NCBI RefSeq assembly: GCF_945859705.1
Contig: NC_079134.1
Coordinates: 162,847,718-162,911,717, forward strand
Direction of reading: 5' to 3'
Length of the DNA: 64,000 nt
From: Episyrphus balteatus
Taxonomy: Eukaryota > Arthropoda > Insecta > Diptera > Syrphidae
In this document: positions 22,740-35,078 of the stretch, one piece after another
How positions within the stretch are numbered: the stretch's first letter is position 1
Layout of the letters: every line of letters starts with the position of its first letter
Position numbers and translations under genes: made by a program
The notes under the pieces: model-generated
Told to the model about the DNA's origin: nothing
Databases searched by the model: none
The model's input: the letters and a program-made list of their open reading frames with translations, nothing else

Positions 22740-23470
22740 GTATCACCGATAAATTCTATTAGTATTACGGGTTGTCTCGGTAAGTATTACTCTACTGAGT
22801 TTCAAGGGTTGTAGCTGTAAGTGTTACGGTTATCCCAATAAATATCACAGATTGCGCTGGCAAGTATCACGGGTTGCTGCACAGTCTACCCCAATTAGTA
22901 TCTGACCCAGTAAGTGCCGGTTGCCATGTAAAGTATCACAGATTGCCCTGGTTAGCATAACTGGCTGTCCTGGAATGTATCACGATTTGCTCAGGTGAGT
23001 ATCACGACAAGGAATCTGTTGAGAGTATCACCGTCTGGCTTGATAAGTATCGCAGTCCCTCCTTTAATATATCACAAGTATTGAATCGTTAAGTATCACG
23101 AGTTTGTCCCAGTAATATCACGGTTTACTCAGGTAAGTATTACGGGAAACTCCGGTAAGTATCAGTCGAAAGCATCACCTTCTAGGCTGTAAATATCGCT
23201 GACTGTCCTGTAATGTGTCAAAGGAATTTCTTTGGTAATTATCACGGGTTTGTATCATTAATATCACAGTTTACTGTTAGTATCACGAGAAACTCCGGTC
23301 AGTATCGGTCGAAAGTATCACCGTTTGGACAGGTTAGTATCACTGGCCAGTGGCCATCTTATAATGTATCGCGAGGATTGATTTTGTAAGTGTTATGGGC
23401 TTGTTCCAGTAATATCACAGTTTGGCATGCTAGTATCACGGGAAACTACAGACAGTATCGGTATAAAACA
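22740..23470. repeat. Degenerate minisatellite with a TATCAC core
   Basis: About 730 bp built from variable units of roughly 20-35 bp. Typical pieces are GGTAAGTATCACGGG, CCAGTAATATCACAGTTT, GAAAGTATCACCGT and CACGGGAAACTCCGG. The word TATCAC or a one-base variant appears more than 20 times, always in the same direction. Longer blocks also repeat: TATCACGGTTTACTCAGGTA against TATCACAGTTTACTGTTAG, and CGGGAAACTCCGGTAAGTAT against CGAGAAACTCCGGTCAGTAT. So both a short and a roughly 130-150-bp higher-order period are present. It is non-coding in all frames and not a CRISPR array. Confidence 0.8.
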
Positions 23471-24988
23471 AAGGATTTTAAGGAGAAATTTTGTTTTTGG
23501 ATAGTTGAATTGTAAACTAATTACCTACATTATTCTGATACCTTACATATCATTCAGAGATGTTTCTAAGTTGGAAGCCCGACAAACAATTTTGGTTCTA
23601 TAAAGCATTATAGAAGCAAAATTGTTAGTAGGGAGTACCTTGGTAAGTTCCATGGAAGAGTATCACTAAGCTTCGTATAATTTATCATTGCCTGCACTTC
23701 AACAATGTTTAACACTAACACAATATTAACCATTAATCAAGGTATAAGAATAAAGAACACGCGCTATCTTTGTATACAATTCAGTGTTGCCAAGAAGCCT
23801 TATAAGCCCGTGGGACTTTTTTTTCCTTCTTTCAAAAAAGCACCCTAGTAGATAGTTAACAATTATAATTCTTTCTAATCAATCTAATAAATCAAAAACA
23901 AGTTAATCGACATTTTTATACATATAAACAAAGGCATATTTTCAACAAAACAACACAGTTTCACCTTTCAATCATAAAACAAAATTAAATACCTACTTGA
24001 TTAATGCTTAAAAACCAATTGATTAATGTACAAGCCAAGCTAAAGACAGCTACCTGTCATATAAAAATCGTAACAAATCAGCTATAACCAAATTGTTTGA
24101 CATACACTCGTACCAACATGATGACTTACCTACATGTTGTTAAATATATTAAATCCCTTTTAACCTTTCAACTGTCAAATAGTTAGTCACCATTCAAGTT
24201 TTTTTTTTATCTATATTCCATATAACACAAAACAAACACAACCAACAATTCTTAACTGTCACCTATTAAAATAAAAATGTCAAAAAGTCGTGCCAAGCCT
24301 TATGTGAGAAACCTACCTCAGAACAACCAACTAACACCTAATCAAATCCACATACATAGTAGGAGCCATATAGAAGACCGGTTTTTAGGTTAACCGCCAT
24401 GCTAAATAGGCCATATATTTCATTATCTTGCTGTCTGTAATAACAAACCTTCAATCAAACGACCAAAATCGTAATAATACACACTATTTATCAGCCATGG
24501 ACTCGTTAATGGCATTATTTCTTGTCATTAATTAATATTTTAACGGTCTCTAACTATGAATCAATGCGATAGTTAACATGGAATTTATCTTAATTCATTT
24601 GCATTCCAATATGCACTTAAGTAGTGTATTTTGTAAGAACGTAATCTTGTCTTTTTAATTTAAAAAAAAATATGAAAATTATGGCAAATGCAATTATGGG
24701 TAGTAAATTGTGATATCAGATAACGATAATACACCCTACGCAATACCATAATTTTTGTGGATAGTGGGTGGATGGTGTCTTACACTGCGCTTGTGTCAGA
24801 AATCAGGATAATAATACCACAACTGTCAAATGAAAAGAACTTGTGACAGTTGTTATGCTATTCAATAGACCGTGTGAATAGAATTTATTTCACTTCCTTG
24901 TTTTGCAAGTCGAAGTATTTTTTTGTTTTTTTTGCTTATTTCTATAAAAAAAATTCTTTGTGAGGTTTACTTAACTTCAGCACTGACC

Positions 24989-26320
24989 ATGGTGGACAAC
25001 TATGTGCAATATGCATTGCATTCTGAAGTAAAACTAACCACAAACGTGCAAGAATTGTTAGTACCACACATTACCACTCCTTTAATCACTTACATCATAC
25101 AGCTGTCATCGAGTTGTTATTTTTTTGTTTGTCTTATTCTCCCACAGATTCAAGCCACTGGATTCGTGGTTGGTGGCATTTGTGGAGTTCTTGAATCCAG
25201 AATCATTGATTCACAATGTAATTCCAATTATTGGATCAACTGACATGCAGTTGATGGGTCAGATGACGTTTGCTTTGGGACTGTTGAATGTCATATCATC
25301 TGTCACTAAATGGTTTTTTAAAAATGCTTTTAAACTAGATTTTTTAAGGTGATTTTTGAATTTTTAGGGTCTTTCCACAATATCGTCCATTTTGGTGGAT
25401 ACGAGAAAATAACTTACGCTCAATAAAAATAAATCAAAGCTCAATTTCTTGTGATACAGCGGCAGGATTTCCATCCGCTCATTCAATGTCATTTACCGGA
25501 TTTGTGTTCGTATTCCTACTCTATCTAAATCTATCACCTCGTAACAGATGGCTAGCGGTAACCCTTTTGTCCATCCCAACTTGGATAGCTTGTGTATATT
25601 TTGGCAGTCATTTCCTGCATCAATGCATTTGTGGGTCAATCGTGGCAGTATTTGTCATTGAGTTAATAAGACGAAAGCAACGTGATGTCATTTTCATGCA
25701 ATCATGGCGTAAGAAAACGGCGATAGCTGCTGTAACAGCAGTTGGTATATTTGTTATAGGAATGTATTTTGCAATGTTGTATGCTGGATTGGATCCGCAT
25801 TGGTCGGTTAGAATGGTAAAATTTCTGCCGTCACTTTGAAAAAGTACCTATACCTTACATATTTCTTATATTTATAGGCATTTAAATGGTGCCCAGATCC
25901 GCAATATTTGCGTCATGAAACAAGTCCAGTTTTTGTAATGTGTCGTGATATAGGATTTATGATGGGCATTGCTTTGTCAAGTCCATTTGGAAACAGGTAT
26001 CTCTATAAATGAATTGAATTTTTTGTTTTTGTTTATTTGAATCCGGTTTAAGTATAGTGACATCTGTTGGGAAAAGTTTCCTGTGTATAACAGTTTTTTC
26101 TTTATTTTTTTTTAGACTTAAGCAAAGACTCGAACCAAAGAAAAGTATTCCAGCAGTGGTTGCCATTATTGCAATTGGATTCTATTTACGCAGTCAAACT
26201 CCGAAAAACTATGGAAGATTTGTTTTTGTCGGTTATGAATTTGTTAGAAGTGCAATGCATTCGTTTGCTTTGTTAACAATTTTACCAAAATTATGTAAGA
26301 AAACAAAAAAAGTAAGTTAG
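24989..26320 (+). CDS. G6P: Glucose-6-phosphatase catalytic protein, five exons
   Basis: ER membrane enzyme family that hydrolyses glucose-6-phosphate to glucose. Exons 24989-25056, 25148-25312, 25368-25815, 25878-25996 and 26116-26320 (stop TAG) join in frame to 334 aa, close to the usual 340-360; all introns are GT-AG. Multi-pass membrane protein. Phosphatase motif 1 is K77-X6-R84-P85 (KWVFPQYRP, then FWWI). Motif 2 is PSAH (113-116, His116). Motif 3 is CVYFGSHFLHQ with His159 as the expected nucleophile. The arginine expected six residues before that His (human Arg170) is Cys153 here. KWCPDPQYLRHETSPV and a lysine-rich end (KKTKKVS, ER-retention-like) also fit. The first donor (GTTAGT) and second donor (GTTTTT) were chosen because only they keep the family sequence in frame. 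Confidence 0.88.
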
Positions 26321-26360
26321 TAATTTATTAACTGTAAACTTTATGATTTAATGCACATTT

Positions 26361-26366
26361 AATAAA
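26361..26366 (+). terminator. Candidate polyadenylation signal of glucose-6-phosphatase
   Basis: AATAAA 41 nt past the stop codon, the first such hexamer downstream. Confidence 0.5.
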
Positions 26367-27039
26367 GAATCAATTGCTTGTGATATAAAGAGTGAAACAA
26401 ACCACTCAATGTTGTTTTCCTTTTTTCTTTCCAATAACTTTTTAAACACAGTATCAGTTGTAAGTGCTTATATTGTGGCTGAACATTTGAATTATATTTA
26501 CCACGTTTCTTATAGTTTTGTACAATTTATCAAAGTAGCATGTTTTTCTAATGAAATGTTCATTTCAAGATTTATTATTGTACTATTATTTTAAAAGGGT
26601 TTTCAGTATAAAATATAAATGTTGCATTTTAAAAAGGAACAACATAAAAAGGCCTTAAAATTAACGTGTCGCTCATTTAGTTGAATACTGTCATAATTCC
26701 AAAAACTAGGAACTTTGAGTTGTTAATGCAGAATAAAGTAATCTAAAATCCTGCGGAAAGTCAATTCTTAGCTTTAAAAACTAAAGTAAAATGAGCACTA
26801 GTTTTGTTTTAGAAACTAACTTTTTACATACAAAAATAGATCTGTACTAAATTTAAAACAATTTTTTTTTTTAATTATAATACTGTTCAAGTAAATGTAG
26901 ATTATCCTTTTATCTACACGATTTCTAGCGGCCTTAGCTCGGAAGACCCGTTTTATAATAAGATCATTATATTTTTTTCCCGACCAAGATTTTTAAAAAT
27001 TTAATAACAACTTACGTCGTTCAGTTTCAACTTCTTGTT

Positions 27040-27110
27040 CTTCTTTTATTCGGTGGATGCCGATATGAAGTCATAACTCTCCCACGTATCTGCCTAAAAT
27101 ATCTGTTATA
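27040..27110. repeat. Fragment of a dispersed repeat shared with 37890-38115
   Basis: CTTCTT...TCTTTT, then GATGCCGATATGAAGTCATA and ACTCTCCCACGTATCTGCC. It matches the start of the 37890-38115 repeat (GATCATAACTATCCCACGTA, then TCTGC). Only about 60 bp is shared. Confidence 0.5.
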
Positions 27111-27739
27111 AATATGCAGGAGTTCATTAAGGAAAAGAAGAATCGCAAATTTCTGGAAAAGTGAGAAAAAACTTTCTGACCAAATTTTCGATTTTCACGG
27201 AACTGGATCTTTCTTCAATAATGAGAAGTAACGACTAATTCAACAAATTTACTACAAAGATGTCGAAGACAGTTATGTGCAACATACTAACATTTGACCA
27301 ATACCTTTTTCAATGCAGAAAGATGGATCGTTAAAAAAATATCCATTTCTGACCAAAAAAAGCAAAACCAAACAAATTTTTTTTTAGGTTTTATAATAGC
27401 AGAAGATTAGCTAGTTCTAAGAAAGTACAGATTTGAACCTGTTGGGTTATTGCTAGTAGTCAAGTAGTCATGTTGATTTTAAAAATAATACCGATTAACT
27501 AAGAAAACATTTATTCGAAAAAAAATATTATTAATCAAAACGCAACAACTTTACTCTTGACATTTTTGAAACTACTAAGAATATTTGAGAAAACTTGAAG
27601 TTCAAGGATCAAGGAGTTAAAATTACGACGGTTTTGTGGCGCTGAATAATTGTTTAACTTTTTAAAACACATTGTCATTTTTAGTCGGGTACTGTCTACT
27701 GTTTATAAACCTACTTTAGAGTATGTCTTGCTTCTAATA

Positions 27740-28684
27740 TAGGGGAGAAGGGGGTACATTTGACACTTAGTTTTTAAAGGTCTGTATTTTCGAAAACTGT
27801 TAATTTTTTCCAATGTTTTGTTTTGTATTTGATTTATTGACTATTCAAAATTATACTAACAGTAAATTTTTTGTTTTACCATAATACACATTTAAAAAAA
27901 TAATGTCTTCTAAAAAAAGTCATTTTGTCAAAAGTGCCCTGGGACCGGGGCGCATTTGACTTTGAAAGGGGTACATTTGACAATGGTGGATTAAACCCCA
28001 CATCGTGTGCATTATATTTTTAAAACTATCAGCGAATCTTGCTTGTCTATTGTTTAATTAGAAAAAAAAAATTTTTTTGGTTTAAACAATCTACTAAACA
28101 ATATAACGAAAAAAAAAATCAAAAAATTTATTTTCTAAAAAGAAGAAGAAAAAACAAAAAACCATAAAATATTTCAAAAAATCTCTCCATTTAAATCTTA
28201 ATCAAAATTAATCGATGTCGATTTATTTTTAAATAATTTATTTAATATATAATTCCCCAAAATCAACGTAAAACTGTGCCCACATTGCAAAAGTCAAAGG
28301 TGCCCCGAAGGAGCCACAGAACAGTTTTTCTTGTTTTTCAATAACTAATACTATTTTTTTACAAAGCTGGTTTTAATTTACATAATTTTAAGCTTAGTGC
28401 TATCAAAATATTGATTCACCATTAAAAAAACTGATTTATTAGGTTCAGAAATCGCTTACATACCGGTGGTCAAAAATTAGATCAGAAATACAGAAAACAC
28501 GAAAACACGAAAACACGTGCTACTTCGCAAAAAGTTAATGAAAGACTGCGAAATTTCGCAAAATTTCTTTAAATCAAACTAAGCTTCTTTCTTCATCCAA
28601 ACAATTGTTAATTAAGGGCACGATCATACCGAAAAACGCAAAGTCAAATGTTCCCCGGTGTCAAATGTACCCCCGCTTACCCTA
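27740..28684. mobile_element. Inverted-repeat element, about 945 bp, GGGGTACATTTGACA ends
   Basis: Left end TAGGGGAGAAGGGGGTACAT then TTGACAC; right end GTGTCAAATGTACCCCCGCT then TACCCTA. Inner copies of the same phrase occur near 27950 (GGGGCGCATTTGACTTTG), 27970 (GGGGTACATTTGACAATG), 28295 (GTCAAAGGTGCCCCG) and 28641 (GTCAAATGTTCCCCGG), so sub-terminal repeats are present. Ends begin with TA, fitting TA-target DNA transposons. No transposase frame. Confidence 0.75.
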
Positions 28685-30724
28685 CTAGTAAAAATTTAAA
28701 AGGCGCAAGAACTTACGTCTTTGTTAAACACGTGCCTTGTTGCAATCACAAAGACAAACAAAAATTATTCATTTTTGGGTTTTACTATAAATACCTTTTT
28801 TTTACTCTTATCTATCTATAAAAAAAGCAGTATGTATTTTGAAAAATAAAATCCCTCTCTCAAAAAAAAAAAATTAAATTCCTGGCTACGGCCTTCGAAG
28901 TGTCTGCCTTTCACTGAATTTGCATATCTGGAATGTCAAAGAAAAAAGGTAGTAATATGTGTAATTGATGCCTGTTAGCAGTTTGCCGATTGCATGTGAA
29001 ATGAACCTTAGAGTTTGTTTCCGCAAAAAAAAAAAAAAACATTAAAAGCCATAATTTCTTGTAAAAAAAGAAGCATTAAAAGCCATAAGTTCTTGTAAAA
29101 TATGCGAAAAAAATTATTTTCATTAAAAAACAAGGTATACAAAGTATTCAAATTTTCAAAATCTAGCTTTACGATTATCGATTGCAGAAATATCGATGAT
29201 CAGAGATAAAGATCGATTTCTTGCCGAGAAGTGGTGAAATCAAAGCTTAAAATATAACAATTGATTCATAAAAAAATAACGTCCAAAAAAATGTTTTCCA
29301 AGTCAGTAAAACCAAAAATTTAGATATTTTTTAAAAGCCCTTTATGCATTAGGTTTGTCATTGCACATCACTCTTTTTTATTGAGATCATAAAATTAGAA
29401 ATTTTAACCTCAAAATTGATCCAATACAATTTTTAGCAAAGAGGAACATCTGAAAAATCGATAAAAATTTTGAATTTTTGTGTTTAATCCCTTAACTTCT
29501 CCAGTAGTGTGATAAATTGTTTTCATGCGTAAAAGTTAGGTTTTGAATCCATTTACAATAAAATAAAGATCAAATTAGGTAACAGTAATAGAAAATAGGT
29601 ATATCTTAAATTTTACCTTAAGCCATATTCTAGTTTAGTCGCTGCCTTTATTTCCAATTTCTATGCGGCTTATCGTATTTTTCGTAAAAACTTTTTTTTA
29701 ACAATCGCAGGGACCCTAAAAAACCTAAAAAATCTTAGTGGCTATAACATCCTCTCATTAATCCAAAACAAGTGATAAAATCCACTTCCTCTAACACCTT
29801 TTCATATGATTTCAACACAGATATTGCTGTTTAACTTATAATTTGCCTAAAATAAAATTCCTTATAACAATTTAACAATAAGAAATTTTCAAAGCATAAT
29901 AATCTCAAAATGGAGTCTTCCCCCTAAAAAATTGAATTTCCCACGTTCCATCCCACAAGAAACTATTAATTATTGTCATAGCGGTGATGAAAATAGGAAC
30001 CAATTTTCTTGTCAAAGATGAAAGCAACACTTTAATTCCAAGATCCCCCACTTCTTTTGTATTCATTCATCAACAACAAATAAAAATATTAATGGCCTCT
30101 TAAACATGCAGCCTACATTTTTGTGTGTGTAAAAACGGAACCGCTTATGATTTCCTATATCTACTTCTTTATAAAAATAGTTGCATTTAAAAAATGTAAA
30201 ACCATTCTAATGGCATGAGACAAAGAAATAGAGGGATCAGTCATTCAATTATAACATCTAGATCACTTCTTTGGTTTTTGTGGTTTGTTGTATTGGTGGG
30301 CATCTAAATATACCGACTGGTATGCGGCTTGCCCCAAAAATCTTCTTCCGAGATGTTTATTGGTGGAAAATAACATTTTTATACATAGAATTAAGGGAAG
30401 AAAAAATTAAAATGATTTTAAGTGGATTAAAACGAACAAACCATAATTCTTTCTAATTTCTAGTTCCCCGGATACAATTAGTTGATGCATCAACGCATCT
30501 GTATCGGAGAGGAAAAACTACTTGAAAATTGAATTACTTCCTCATGTGGCTTGAATAAGGTCATCTGTCTGTATAATTTGGTAATGGTTTTAATAGATCT
30601 TTGAAGATGTCAATTGGAATGTAATAAAAGATCCTAAGGAACCCAAGTTTTATTGCATAAAATTGAAATAGTTTTTTTTTTTATTATGATCGGAAATTTC
30701 TTCAAGAAACATTTTTGACACATT

Positions 30725-32625
30725 AGTCGAGACAAAATAAACATAAAAAGGGCAGACGCAGAAATTATTCGCATATACCTAGCTGAAAATTGGTACAGAG
30801 CATTGAAATGCCGATTAAAGTAATAAGTAAAATATGTCAAAAGTCCCTAAAAGTCCCATGTGTGCATAAAAAGTTATTCAAGTTTAAATGTCGAAAGTTT
30901 AGGTTTTTCATATATAACTTTGAAACGGGAGAAGCTATCAAAAAAAAAAAAGTATTACGAAGACCTGTAGATTTTGAAATTCCCTAAAAAAATGTTATCC
31001 CACTTTTTTCAACGAGCAATCGTTTAAAAGATATCGCGATTTTTAAATGTGTCAAATGTCGAAAATAAGAGTTTTTTAAATATACATTTGTAGCTCTTTA
31101 ACGGTGAGTCCTATTGAAAAGTTGTCTTTGAAAAAAATGTTAGATAGTGTGCTCTTCAAAATAAAAAAAAAAATAAAATGCACGACTGGGGTCGCACGTA
31201 CTTGCTCTTATGCTTAAAGTAACTCTAATGTTAAAGCTTTTTATTCAAGAAAATAAGGAAAAATTTGATACATATTTTCAAGAAATTTCATAGGTAGTGT
31301 AAAAAATAAAATCTGTTTTTATAATTAATTAAACACCGTTTTAAATGATGTTTTAAAAAAAAAACCAAGTATGCCATTTTATTACTTGTATAAAAAGGTA
31401 TTTTTAGAAAAAAATTTTCGAAAATCGTAGGAGCCGTTTTTTTTTTTAATAATTTTTTATATATAAAAAATGTCTAACATTTTTCAAAAAAATAGTTGGT
31501 ATGCCATTTTGAAGAAATAATTAATTTAAACATAAAAACTAAATTTCAAAATTTTTCATTAATCCGTTTTCAAAAAATTGATTTTCAAAAAAAAAAATTT
31601 TTAATATGTATTTTTTAAAAATCCAAAAATGCGTTTTTTGAAAATTTTCTAAAATTTTAATATTACCTTTACTTAAACACTTTTGTATAAAAATTTGCAT
31701 TAAAATCGGGCTAATGTTGTACGAGATATTCAGAAACGAAAAAAACCGTTAATAACGGTACAAAAATATTTTTTTTATTTTAAAAGTTGGCTCTTATGTG
31801 TAATACTACAAACAAAAATTTTAATCAAAATCGTTAGAGCCGTTTTTGAAAAAAATTAACTTTTGTATTTCCGTTATATGGCAGGTACCGTTAGTTTTGG
31901 TCATAAAAAAAAAATTTCAATTTCCCCTCTAGGGAATCACCAAAAACTGCTAACTACCAAGTTTGAAGAAAATCACTTCACTTGTTTAGGCTGCAGCTCC
32001 AGATAGAGACAGACACACAGACAGACAGACAGAATTGCCGGACCCACTTTTTTGGCATTCTCCATCATCGTAATGTCATGTAAAATTGTTATCTCGAGTC
32101 CGATTTTTTCGCAAGTAAAAATTTATTTAATCAAAACTCAAAAATTTTGTACTTAGCTTCTAAAATATGAATTTTTTGATATATAATTTTTCGAAAACAA
32201 TTTTCAAAGCATGTGTGGATTATTTATCTATATATATTCTCTTTTACGAAATTTAAAGCTTTAAATTAAAAAAAAACTATTTTGGTTTAATTAGGATAAA
32301 AATCAAAAATTTAGTTTTTCGTACTTAACTCTTCTAAAAGGCAGTTTTTGTAAAATATTTTAAATTCATTTTATAGCCCTTGATATTTTTCCATAAAAAA
32401 GCTTAAGGTGTACTTTTTCCTAGCTGCCATCGTTTAAAAGATATAAGGTTTCAGAGAGAGGACTATACGAAAAAATCGTGTTTTTTCTGTTATTAAACTA
32501 ACCTAACTTTTAGAGACTTTTGACATTTTGCTTGAATCAACGCCGTTTCAATGCTCTGTAAAAATTTCAGCTCTATGCGAATTATTTCTAGGTTGAATGT
32601 CTATTTTGGCCGGACTACATGTTCT
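30725..32625. mobile_element. Inverted-repeat structure enclosing a dispersed-repeat copy
   Basis: The left arm (about 30725-30860) contains GAAATTATTCGCATA, GTACAGAGCATTGAAATGCC and ATGTCAAAAGTCCCTAAAAG. The right arm (about 32500-32620) carries the inverse: CTTTTAGAGACTTTTGACAT, TCAATGCTCTGTAAAAATTT, TATGCGAATTATTTC. Between them is the complete copy B of the dispersed repeat. A related single arm occurs near 34420-34470. Confidence 0.55.
31168..32130 (+). mobile_element. Dispersed roughly 1-kb repeat, copy B (GTCY-tract family)
   Basis: Nearly collinear with copy A in the opposite direction along the whole length: AAAATGCACGACTGGGGTCG at the start, AATAACGGTAC phrases, CCCCTCTAGGGAATCACC, a CAGACAGACAGACAG tract, and CCCACTTTTTTGGCATTCTC with CATCATCGTAATGT near the end. 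Divergence from copy A is low, so both are fairly recent. Confidence 0.8.
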
Positions 32626-34839
32626 TTGGACTAGAAAAGAGGCTTTATAAGCTTTAAAATCCTAATTGAAAAATGCTAAAAAAGCTGAGAAATCAAAAAT
32701 TTTTGATAAAATAAAAAGAGAGAACAAAAGTTCCACAGGGTTTGTTTTAACTTCTTTATTAAAATGTTCCTTTCTTTCAAATTAGTTATGCTTTTTGGGG
32801 GAGATTTCGTTTTTATATTAAACAAATATGGGGTGAACTGAAAGCAATCATTTCCGCAGGTCCCTTCAATAAGGAGTGTACTAAGAGATGTTAATCGACC
32901 ATTTCACTGAAAGACTTCATCATGAAATATAAATTCTGTAAAACAATTTCAATTAGGCTCGAAGTTAACAAACACATTGATGGTGGTTTGGTTATTTATT
33001 AAAACCACAATTCTTATGTGTATTCATCAAATCATGCTGGGTATAGGTTTTTCAGTGTATCTAGATATCTTTCAATTAAACAAAAATAAAATAAAAGATA
33101 CATCCGGATGACAATTGGATGCCGAAAACCATGAAACACACTCACACACATCTTGTGTCACAGTTTGAAATCCACAGTAGTCACCACAGAATCTCCAAAG
33201 AAAATTCTTTTTCTATAAAATGTCCATAGCATTGGCGCAATTGAATGTTTCAAATAACCGATACAAGCTAAAAGATGCGGTAAAGAGGCATCCTTAAAGG
33301 AACTCTGGCCACAGTATGAAACCATAGATTCCCAGCAGGTGGTGCGAAAATATTTTGGTTTATTGTTGTGCCCAGAGTGCCTCTGTGCACTATTGGTGTT
33401 CAGAAACAAACATCAGTTCCGCTTTTTTTTCAGAGTAGGTAAGGTATCTATAGCAAAAGAAAAATACCGACGAAGATGTTTCTGTCCAATTCGGTTCGCT
33501 CATCGGGGACACTAACTAATGATGTGAATTTGATGTTTCTCTGGGCGAAAATTGAGTCGTTACGGTAACAGCCTCATTTAGGATAGTTTAGGTGGTGACT
33601 GTATGCACTCTACTTACTGACAAATCTCTACGAACAAACAGCCTAAATTGAGGATAAACTTTTGACTTTTTTTGACTCGAAATTCGATGTAGCTATAGGT
33701 AGAGGAGGTGCATTTTGTCAATTATTTTGGATTAAGGAGTAAACGTAGTAGATTGTATATAGTTTGAAAGGGTGGATGCGTTTGTTTTTAATGGAAGAAT
33801 TTTCAAATATTAATTTACAAAAGGATATACACCTGAATTATTATGAATTGTGTTTTTGGGTTTTTGTGTTCATTTGGAACAACAGATCTGAATCATTCTT
33901 GACTAAAAACAAAGATTGGGAAGGCATTTAGCATGAAAAAAAGTAATTTTGGAACAAAAATTAAAAAAAAAATATTTACCAATATATTGGGTATTTTTTG
34001 TATACCTAAGTACGAGTAAATTAATTCTTTTAAAAATATATATTTGAGTGTTTTTTTTTCAGTGGCCATTCCACAGTGAGATGGAGGGAGAACCATCAAA
34101 ATTATTGGTTTAAACAATGTAACGGGTGTGACAAGTAAACGTTACGGGCATGCAATTCGATATTTTTTCTTGCTTTTGAAAGAGAATTATTTTTTTGGTA
34201 AAAAAAAAACAGATTGATGGTTAAAGACAAGAAAGATCCTTTTCCGGGTTTGATATCAAAGTGTTCGTATCAAACTTTAAAAAAAAAAGAAAATTTAAGC
34301 TGAATACCTGAACAAGTTATCCGATCCATATAACCCAAGAAAAAAAGCCTAGGAAAGGAAAAAATTTGTAACAGCCTGATTTTTGGTATACAAGTTGGTA
34401 CTCAAGTGGTTTACATTTTGTCAAAAGTCCTGAAAGTTCCTCTGTTCGTTAGACCCGTTATAGCGGGTCAAATGTCACAAAAACAGGTTTTTTGTTTCTA
34501 TCTCAAAAACTGCAGGATTAAGAACAAAAAAAATTACAGTACTTCAAATGTTCCAATTTAACCCAAAAGTATGCAATTTTTTTTAAATAAAGGGGCTTAG
34601 TTGGAAAAAGTTTTTTCCAAATTTTTTAGACAAAAAAACAAAAAGAATCGGAAAAATGTTTGTTTCGGTATTTAATATCGCAAGATTTCAAAACTAGAAA
34701 GTTTAAGCTTTAAAATCATCTGTTTAAAATTTCAGTACGACCAATTTTAAAGGAAATACAGTCACTTGAAAAACCTCAAAAAATTTGGATGTATGTTTTG
34801 ATACCTTAATTTTTCCCCTAGTTTATTAAAACGATATTT

Positions 34840-35012
34840 TTTTTAACAGTTTTAACGATTCTCAATTTTTTTTCTTCTAAAAATTTGTTTTTATACAAAA
34901 AACCAAATGGTATGTATTGTTTCTTTAGTTTTTTTTCGTAAATTGCTTTAACATTAGATCAACTTTTACCATTAGAGCAAGTACGTGTGACCTATTCTTG
35001 TATTTTATTTTT
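34840..35012 (-). mobile_element. Dispersed GTCY-family repeat, fragment D
   Basis: Minus-strand 5' end of the family: CATTAGAGCAAGTACGTGTG, then ACC...TTGTATTTTATTTTT at 34970-35012, preceded by the usual AAAAATTTGTTTTTATACAA stretch. It is truncated and lies head to head with copy E, starting only about 65 bp away. Confidence 0.6.
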
Positions 35013-35078
35013 GTAAGGCAGCAATTTTTTAGACGTTTTTTTTTTTTAATTTATAAGTTTATTAAAAAAAAAAAATAT

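Larger units (their letters stand above)
11790..24900. other. 13-kb interval without a firm gene
   Basis: Between the second cuticular gene and glucose-6-phosphatase I find no complete gene. Listed items inside it are a nested foldback, a 139-bp MITE, a possible signal-peptide exon, one dispersed-repeat copy, a 1.15-kb inverted-repeat element, related TACTAGAT patches and a minisatellite. Stretches with nothing notable: 14240-15400, 15940-16440, 17620-19150 and 23500-24900. A less AT-rich island at 20890-21260 has overlapping short ORFs on both strands but no recognisable protein. Confidence 0.5.

Noticed and set aside
22740..23470. CRISPR array
   Set aside because: Units are degenerate, spacing varies, there are no unique spacers of constant size, and the genome is that of an insect.
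24923..24988. Upstream ATG for glucose-6-phosphatase at 24923
   Set aside because: It would add 22 residues not typical of the family start; ATG 24989 has a better context (ACC before ATGG) and gives the usual length.
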